Source: VRUE01 sp963704505 (lineage in GTDB: Bacteria > Actinomycetota > Thermoleophilia > Solirubrobacterales > 70-9). From it: a stretch of 64,000 bases of DNA. The stretch spans positions 2,790,001 through 2,854,000 of the forward strand of contig OY969912.1 in the NCBI GenBank assembly GCA_963704505.1. Reading direction: 5' to 3'. The notes beneath the pieces are model-generated. The model was not told where the DNA came from. It made no database searches and saw only the letters and a list, made by a program, of their open reading frames with translations. Of the stretch, positions 59,209-64,000 are shown in pieces. The position numbers and the translations under genes are program-made. Position 1 is the stretch's first letter, and each line of letters opens with the position of its first letter.

Positions 59209-60201
59209 ATGATCCATCTGCGGATCGTCGTCCCATCGGACCGGATCGAGAAGGTCCTGGCGATGCTCGACGCGACGCCGTCGGTCTGCAACCTGATCCA
59301 CCTGGTCGCTGCCGCGCACAAGCCGGCCGGCGACGTCGTCCTCTGCGACATAGCCCGCGAGGACGCCAGCGTCGTCATCAACGACCTGCGCGAGCTCGGC
59401 GTCGCCCGTGACGGCTCGATCTCGATGGACCAGATCGGCTCGCAGCTCTCCGACACGGTCACCCGGGCGGAGCGAGCCACTCACGGGCGCGCTGCGAACG
59501 CGGTCGTCTGGGAGGAGGTCGAGGCCCGCACTTCCGAGAACGTCGAGCTCAGCGGGAGCTTCCTCTGCTTCATGGTCCTCGCATGCCTGATCGCCTCTGT
59601 CGGGATCTTCCTCGGCTCGCCGATCCTGATCATCGGCGCGATGGTCGTCGGGCCGGAGTTCGGCCCCCTCGCAGCCCTCTGCGTGGCGATCGTCGAGAAG
59701 CGCCCTGACGTCGCCCGGCGCTCGCTGCGGGCGCTCGTCGTCGGCTTCCCGGTCGGCATCACCGCCGCCCTCCTCTTCACCCTCCTCTCACGCGCCACCG
59801 GGATGATCGGCGACGACTTCAGCGCCACCCATCACCCACTCACCCAGTTCATCTCCGACCCGGAAGAGTTCTCCTTCCTGGTCGCCTGCTTCGCCGGAGC
59901 GGCCGGAATGCTCTCGCTGACCTCGGCCAAGTCGGGGGCGCTGGTCGGCGTCCTGATCTCGGTGACGACGATCCCCGCCGCCGCCAACATCGGCGTCGCC
60001 GTCGCCTTCGCCGATTGGAGTGAGTGGCGCGGCGCCGTCGCCCAGTTGCTCGTCAACCTGACCGGGATCATCTTCGCCGGGGTGACCACCCTGTTCATCC
60101 AGCGGCGTATCTACATGCGCCGCCGGCAGGCGCACCGGGCAGACCCTTCGCGGGCGGTCGCCGGGCTGTCGGCGGAGAGACCGAAGGCGCCGGCCGGCTG
60201 A
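59209..60201 (+). CDS. DUF389 membrane protein
   Basis: A 330-residue protein: a cytoplasmic ferredoxin-like N-terminal domain (IHLRIVVPSDRIEKVLAMLD; GDVVLCDIAREDASVVINDLRELG) then about six membrane segments (SFLCFMVLACLIASVGIFLG; LIIGAMVVGPEFGPLAAL; ALVVGFPVGITAALLFTLL; FSFLVACFAGAAGMLSL; AQLLVNLTGIIFAGVTTLF). ATG 59209 (MIHLRIV) chosen over an upstream GTG. It is on the opposite strand to the disA-carD-ispD-ispF genes and breaks that cluster. Function unknown. Confidence 0.85.
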   Translation: MIHLRIVVPSDRIEKVLAMLDATPSVCNLIHLVAAAHKPAGDVVLCDIAREDASVVINDLRELGVARDGSISMDQIGSQLSDTVTRAERATHGRAANAVVWEEVEARTSENVELSGSFLCFMVLACLIASVGIFLGSPILIIGAMVVGPEFGPLAALCVAIVEKRPDVARRSLRALVVGFPVGITAALLFTLLSRATGMIGDDFSATHHPLTQFISDPEEFSFLVACFAGAAGMLSLTSAKSGALVGVLISVTTIPAAANIGVAVAFADWSEWRGAVAQLLVNLTGIIFAGVTTLFIQRRIYMRRRQAHRADPSRAVAGLSAERPKAPAG

Positions 60202-60347
60202 TGGCACGGCAGCTCGCGATCATGCTCGGTGCCTTCGCCGCCGGCACGGCTCTCGCCGCGGCGCTCGGCGCGATCACCTTCGGCGTGGCTCTCGGCGTCG
60301 GCCAGCTCTGCTTCGCCGCCGCGCTGGTCTGGGTCCTGCTGAGCTGA
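60201..60347 (+). CDS. micro membrane protein, 48 residues
   Basis: Two membrane segments (LAIMLGAFAAGTALAAALG and GVALGVGQLCFAAALVWVLL) after MARQ. Its ATG shares one base with the DUF389 stop (TGATG), so the pair is translated together. It may be a small partner subunit of the DUF389 protein. It ends 7 bp before the ispD stop on the other strand. Confidence 0.65.
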   Translation: MARQLAIMLGAFAAGTALAAALGAITFGVALGVGQLCFAAALVWVLLS

Positions 60348-60354
60348 TCCCGGG

Positions 60355-61164
60355 TCAGCCGGGCCGGCGCTCGGCGAGCAGGCGCTCGGCGAGCGCCAGG
60401 TCGAACGGCGTCGTGACCTTCAGGTTCTCAGCGCCGGTCGGATGGAGCAGCACCGTCCCCCCGGACCCCTCGACGAGCATCGCCTCGTCGGTCGGCTCGA
60501 GCCCGGTCGGGGCCTCGGCGAGCGCTGTCCGCAGAGCCGCCGCGTCGAACACCTGGGGCGTCTGTGCCGCCCAGAGGACATCGCGGTCGAGCGTCTCCGC
60601 GACCACGCCTCGATCGGCGCGCTTGATCGTGTCGGTGACGGGAACCGCGGCGATCGCGCCGGCCGCGGCGGGGTCGGCTTCGAGGGCAGCGATCACGCCG
60701 TCGACGAGCTCCGGGGTCAACAGTGGCCGGGCGGCGTCGTGGATCGCGACCAACTCGGTCTCGACCAGAGCCAGGGCGTTGGCGACCGAGGCCGACCTCG
60801 TCTCCCCCCCGTCCACGACGCGGACGGTGCCGGCCTCGCCGACCGCCTCGGACATCGCGACGCCCATGCCCGACGGGGAGGCGACGACGATCGCCGCCAC
60901 CCCCGCCTGGCGGAAGGCCGCGATCGACCACCCGACCATCGGCCGCCCTGCCAGCGGCACGAGGGCCTTGGGGCCGCCGGCTCCGAGCCTCTCTCCGGAA
61001 CCGGCGGCCGCGATGACCGCGGTGACAGGCCTACGCCGTTGCGGCGAAGCGCTCCTCCAACAGGCCGTCGAGGTACTCCTCGGCGCCGTCCTCGTCCTTG
61101 TCGAGCGCGTACATGAACTCCGACGCGAGGATCTTCTTGGCGCGCGTGTACATCTGCTTCTCAC
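60355..61164 (-). CDS. ispD: 2-C-methyl-D-erythritol 4-phosphate cytidylyltransferase (start unresolved)
   Basis: MEP-pathway cytidylyltransferase. The core begins VTAVIAAAGSGERLGAGGPKALVPLAGRPMVGW at 61026 and includes VVDGGETRSASVANAL, AIHDAARPLLTPELVD, AVPVTDTIKRA, WAAQTPQVFDAAAL, TDEAMLVEG and NLKVTTPFDLALAERLL. No ATG, GTG or TTG lies in frame within 40 codons before the core; the first is GTG 61164, which would add about 46 Arg/Ser-rich residues inside carD. A rare start codon next to the carD stop (TAG 61031-61033) is an equally good explanation. The enzyme core itself is intact. Confidence 0.88.
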   Translation of the reverse strand: MRSRCTRAPRRSSRRSSCTRSTRTRTAPRSTSTACWRSASPQRRRPVTAVIAAAGSGERLGAGGPKALVPLAGRPMVGWSIAAFRQAGVAAIVVASPSGMGVAMSEAVGEAGTVRVVDGGETRSASVANALALVETELVAIHDAARPLLTPELVDGVIAALEADPAAAGAIAAVPVTDTIKRADRGVVAETLDRDVLWAAQTPQVFDAAALRTALAEAPTGLEPTDEAMLVEGSGGTVLLHPTGAENLKVTTPFDLALAERLLAERRPG

Positions 61165-61567
61165 CGGTTGAGAGGCCCTTTTCCATCTCGCGAATGGCGA
61201 GGTTGCGGACCACCTCGGCGAGCTCGAACACGTCACCGGTCTTGATCTTCTCCCGGTTGTACTTGAAGCGCCGGTTCCAGTTTTTCGGCATCTCCGAGAC
61301 GTCGTCGGTGAGGACGTCGGTGACTTTTTTGATTTCGACCTCGTCGATCACCCGGCGCAGCCCGGCAACGCCGGCGTTTTCGCAGGGGACCATCACGGTC
61401 AGTTCGTTGTGGAGGATCTTGATCGTGAGGTATTCACGCTTCTCCCCCATCAGCTCGCGACCCTCTTTTTTCAACACGATTCCGGCCCCGTGGTGGGGAT
61501 AGACGACCTTGTCGCCCTCCTCGAAGTCGCAGACGTATGGAACGTCGTCCTCGAGCCCTACCTCCAT
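61031..61567 (-). CDS. carD: CarD-family RNA polymerase-binding regulator
   Basis: CarD binds RNA polymerase beta and stabilises open complexes at rRNA and other promoters. The RNAP-binding domain is DFEEGDKVVYPHHGAGIVLKKEG ... YLTIKILHNELTVMVPCEN; the DNA-binding helical domain is MPKNWNRRFKYNREKIKTGDVFELAEVVRNLAIRE and on, with the conserved Trp in KNWNRR. ATG 61567 gives 178 residues. Alternatives in the same frame are an ATT at 61588, the only position with a well-spaced AAAGGAG, and TTG 61621. It follows disA, as in other actinobacteria. Confidence 0.93.
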   Translation of the reverse strand: MEVGLEDDVPYVCDFEEGDKVVYPHHGAGIVLKKEGRELMGEKREYLTIKILHNELTVMVPCENAGVAGLRRVIDEVEIKKVTDVLTDDVSEMPKNWNRRFKYNREKIKTGDVFELAEVVRNLAIREMEKGLSTGEKQMYTRAKKILASEFMYALDKDEDGAEEYLDGLLEERFAATA

Positions 61568-61627
61568 GGCCTCCTCTAGCTCGGAAATCGCGTGCTCCTT
61601 TCGGTTGTGCGACGGCGCCAATCGCCG

Positions 61628-62740
61628 TCAGTTCTGTGAGTACCTGTCGACCAGATCGACCTCACGCAGCCTGCGAAGCCCCTCGCGGATGTCCTTGGCC
61701 CTGGTCGGGCCGACATCGTCGACTGCCTCGAGGTCGGCGTCGGAGGCCGCAAGGACCTCCTCGAACCCACCCAGCTCGTGGATGATCTTCTGGACAACAA
61801 GCTTTGGAATGCGGGGGATGCGACCGAGCAGCCGGTATCCCCGCGGCGCGACGGGGAAGTCCAGCGTGTTCAGCTTGCGGTCGTAGCCGAGCAGCTCGGC
61901 GAGGCGGCCGAAATCGAGGACGTCTTCGTGCGGCAGCCGGGAGAGCGAGGAGATCACGGTGGCCAGGTTCTGCTCGGAGTCCTCGACCGAGTAATCGCGG
62001 ATCAGTGCGGTCTTTTCGCCGGCGACGCCGACCATCGTCTCCTCGAGCTGCATCTCGATCAGGCGGCCCTCGGTGCCTAGCTCGACGATGTAGCGCTCGA
62101 CCTCGACTGCCATCCGGGTGACCAGCTCGGCGCGCTGGAGGGCGGCGAGGGCGTCGTAGAGGACGCCACCGCCCTCGAACTCGAGCACGGTGAGACGGGT
62201 CGAGACCTGGTCGAGCCGCTTCCGGTACTTGTCGAGGGTCGCCAGCCCCTGGTTCGCCTTGGCGAGGACCGCGGGGATGTCCTGGAGGATGTACTTGGTC
62301 CCCTCGACGTAGAGCGAGACCACGTCGCGCCGCTGGCTGATCGCGACGACCAGAGCGTCGGTTTGTTTGGAGACGCGCTCGGCCGTGCGGTGGCGGGTGC
62401 CGGTCTCGCTGGAGAGGATCGTCGGGTCCGGCATCAGCTGCACGTTCGCCCAGGAGATTTTCGTCGCCTCGGCGTTGAGGACGATCGCACCGTCCATCTT
62501 TGCCACCTGGTAGAGCATCGCCGGCGTGTAGTCGATGTCGAGCTTGATCCCGCCGGAGAAGAGATGGGAGAGGTCGCTCGGGTCGCCGACGACCAGCAAA
62601 CCGCCGGTCCGCGCGTGGACGATGTTGTCGATTCCCTCGCGCAGCGCGCCGCCCGGGGCGACGATGTCCAGAGCCCTCAGGAGCCGGGGATCCTGACGTT
62701 CAGACAACTCGTGAAGCTCATCCCCAGGCTCAGCAAACAT
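61628..62740 (-). CDS. disA: diadenylate cyclase, DNA integrity scanning protein
   Basis: Makes cyclic di-AMP and scans DNA for damage. The DAC domain shows KMDGAIVLNAEATKI (DGA) and TGTRHRTAERVSKQTDALVVAIS (RHR); a central helical linker and a C-terminal HhH region (RGYRLLGRIPRIPKLV; VDDVGPTRAKDIREGLRRL) follow. 370 residues from ATG 62740; an in-frame TTG three codons upstream (62749) is possible. It heads the disA-carD-ispD group. Confidence 0.95.
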   Translation of the reverse strand: MFAEPGDELHELSERQDPRLLRALDIVAPGGALREGIDNIVHARTGGLLVVGDPSDLSHLFSGGIKLDIDYTPAMLYQVAKMDGAIVLNAEATKISWANVQLMPDPTILSSETGTRHRTAERVSKQTDALVVAISQRRDVVSLYVEGTKYILQDIPAVLAKANQGLATLDKYRKRLDQVSTRLTVLEFEGGGVLYDALAALQRAELVTRMAVEVERYIVELGTEGRLIEMQLEETMVGVAGEKTALIRDYSVEDSEQNLATVISSLSRLPHEDVLDFGRLAELLGYDRKLNTLDFPVAPRGYRLLGRIPRIPKLVVQKIIHELGGFEEVLAASDADLEAVDDVGPTRAKDIREGLRRLREVDLVDRYSQN

Positions 62741-62780
62741 CGTGGTCAAGGATGGCAGATATGGCTCTGCAATGCGGTCT

Positions 62781-62831
62781 GACGAATCCCAGGTGGACAG
62801 ATCGGAATTCGTCTTGTCAAGGAGATTCGTC
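62781..62831. repeat. three copies of GACGAAT upstream of disA
   Basis: GACGAAT occurs at 62781-62787 and, inverted (ATTCGTC), at 62807-62813 and 62825-62831, within the 80 bp between the MFS stop and disA. A TTGACA-like box lies at 62820-62815 on the minus strand without a matching -10. This could be a regulator-binding cluster for disA; weak evidence. Confidence 0.35.
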
Positions 62832-64000
62832 TCAGAGGTGCAGGCGACGATGGTGCAGGTGGTGCTGACGCTGCTCCGGGCCTGGGTTTCCGGCGATCGA
62901 CGGGTCCGGGCCCGGCGGGTCGGGATCGCGGACGAAGGCCCAGGTCAGGACGGCGCCGAGCCCGCAGAGCCCGGCCAGAACCCAGGTCGATCCGGCGACC
63001 GCGGAGGCAAAGCCGTCGCCCCCCTCGAGCAGCGCGTGGAAGACGGCGCCGGAGGCGGCGAGCGCGATCGTCCCCGCCATCACCCGGTCCATCGCCAGCA
63101 CGCCGGAGGCGATCCCCACCTTCGAGCGTGGCATCGCGGCCATTGCCGCGGTCGACATCGGCGCGTAGACGAGGCCGAGGGCGATTCCGAAGGGCAGGTA
63201 TCCGGCGAGCAGCAACGGATAGGAGCTGTGCGGGCCGATCCGGGTGAGGACGATCAGGCCCGCGGTGCCGCTGGCCATGCCGACGGTCATCAGGCCCCGC
63301 GCGCCAAAGCGCTTGATCAGCCTCCCCGAGAACGGCGAGATGAAGATCATCGGCACCGTGATCGGCAGGATCAGCAGCCCGGCGAGTACCGCCGAATGGC
63401 CGCGCACGTCTTGCAGGTACTGGGGCTGGAAGAACATCACGGTCCAGTAGGAGCCGACCAGGGCGAAGGCGGCGGCGCTGGCGCCGAGATAGGGGCCGTT
63501 GCGGAACAGTGAGAAATCGACGATCGGGTCCCGCACCCGATGCTCGACCGCCCAGAACCCGTACAGGCCGGCGACCCCGAGAGCGCCGAGTGCAAACGCC
63601 GCCCCCGCCGGCCAGACCCGCGCCTGGACAAGGGCCAGCACGATCGCCGTCAACCCGAGGCTGAGCGCGGCGAGGCCCGCCAGGTCGACATGGGTGCCGG
63701 CCTCGGGGTCGGTCGACTCGGGCGCCGCGAAGAGGGTGATCGCGACGCCGACCGCGACGACCGGGAGGTTGATCCAGAAGATCAGCCGCCAGTCGACGTC
63801 GACGAGCGCCCCGCCCGCGAGCGGGCCGATCGCCAGCGCGACCGCCGAGACCCCCGCCCAGATCCCCAGCGCCCGCGCCTGCTGCTCGGACGGAAAGGCA
63901 TTGCAGACGATCGCCAGCGAGAGCGGCAGCATCGCCGCCGCCCCGATTCCCTGGACCACCCGTCCGGCGATCAGCATGTGCTCGTCGCCGGCGGCGCCGG
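62832..64000 (-). CDS. MFS drug/proton antiporter (DHA2-like), 5' end outside window
   Basis: Multi-pass exporter of the major facilitator superfamily; the frame is open to the right edge, so the first membrane segments are missing. Visible are LIAGRVVQGIGAAAMLPLSLAIV (motif C-like region), ALGIWAGVSAVALAIGPLAGGALVDVDWRLIFWINLPVV and later segments up to GLCGLGAVLTWAFV, followed by a His/Pro tail. This pattern is typical of 14-segment DHA2 (EmrB/QacA) exporters. It ends 92 bp before disA on the same strand and is probably a separate unit. Confidence 0.85.
   Translation of the reverse strand, partial: GAAGDEHMLIAGRVVQGIGAAAMLPLSLAIVCNAFPSEQQARALGIWAGVSAVALAIGPLAGGALVDVDWRLIFWINLPVVAVGVAITLFAAPESTDPEAGTHVDLAGLAALSLGLTAIVLALVQARVWPAGAAFALGALGVAGLYGFWAVEHRVRDPIVDFSLFRNGPYLGASAAAFALVGSYWTVMFFQPQYLQDVRGHSAVLAGLLILPITVPMIFISPFSGRLIKRFGARGLMTVGMASGTAGLIVLTRIGPHSSYPLLLAGYLPFGIALGLVYAPMSTAAMAAMPRSKVGIASGVLAMDRVMAGTIALAASGAVFHALLEGGDGFASAVAGSTWVLAGLCGLGAVLTWAFVRDPDPPGPDPSIAGNPGPEQRQHHLHHRRLHL

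Noticed and set aside
62832..64000. mobile element or prophage border at the window's right edge
   Set aside because: Only an ordinary MFS exporter with host-like base composition is seen; no integrase, repeats or tRNA junction.

Overview
The window is 64 kb of very GC-rich chromosomal DNA from an actinobacterium. Several clues suggest the Thermoleophilia / Solirubrobacterales branch, although no rRNA gene is present to prove it. The clues are secreted proteins with the 'SPSMVVALVALVVALTGTAYA'-like leader (31302-31826), an F420-type LLM oxidoreductase, a MarP-like protease, and the gene order disA-carD-ispD...ispF...cysS-rlmB, which in mycobacteria is a compact cluster. Almost every base is coding, many genes overlap by 1-8 bp, and GTG and TTG starts are common. 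I see no prophage, insertion sequence, CRISPR array or plasmid function.

Layout. 1-6.6 kb: an AddB-like nuclease (cut by the left edge) and an AddA-like helicase-nuclease, then exonuclease VII (xseA, xseB) and an HxlR regulator. 6.6-10.7 kb: envelope genes (MarP-like protease, class B penicillin-binding protein, a lipoprotein, an SRPBCC protein). 10.8-14.2 kb: a zinc-ribbon/FHA protein followed by a 961-residue protein built of tandem 32-residue proline-punctuated repeats, the most unusual gene in the window. 14.2-19.4 kb: gltB and a cupin. 19.6-24.4 kb: the aspartate-family operon lysA-hom-thrC-thrB plus a small membrane protein. 24.4-27.5 kb: a Gly/Ser-rich exported protein, an M23 endopeptidase and a CDF metal exporter.

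27.5-41 kb holds a dispersed acyl-CoA degradation set: one single acyl-CoA dehydrogenase, a paired dehydrogenase of which one partner lacks the catalytic Glu, an LLM oxidoreductase, a thiolase and a 3-hydroxyacyl-CoA dehydrogenase. An almost identical palindrome (core TTGACTRGTCAGTCAA) stands before the single dehydrogenase and between the divergent thiolase and hydroxyacyl-CoA dehydrogenase, so a common, probably TetR-type, regulator is likely. Between these genes lie a cell-wall-binding-repeat operon, lineage-specific secreted proteins and an alkyltransferase-like protein.

41-51 kb: a CNNM/CorC-type membrane protein, a BtuF-like binding protein, a rhomboid protease, an ECF sigma factor with a membrane partner, a PlsC-GpsA fusion enzyme, a probable hydroquinone-cleavage pair (ring-cleaving dioxygenase plus maleylacetate reductase), a SHOCT membrane protein and a small collagen-like membrane protein. 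51-64 kb: tRNA-Thr(UGU), a double GNAT protein, a SigH-like sigma factor, rlmB, cysS, a coiled-coil protein, an acyl-CoA synthetase, ispF, a PHP phosphatase, a DUF389 gene on the opposite strand, ispD, carD, disA and an MFS exporter cut by the right edge. There is no gene-free stretch longer than 300 bases.
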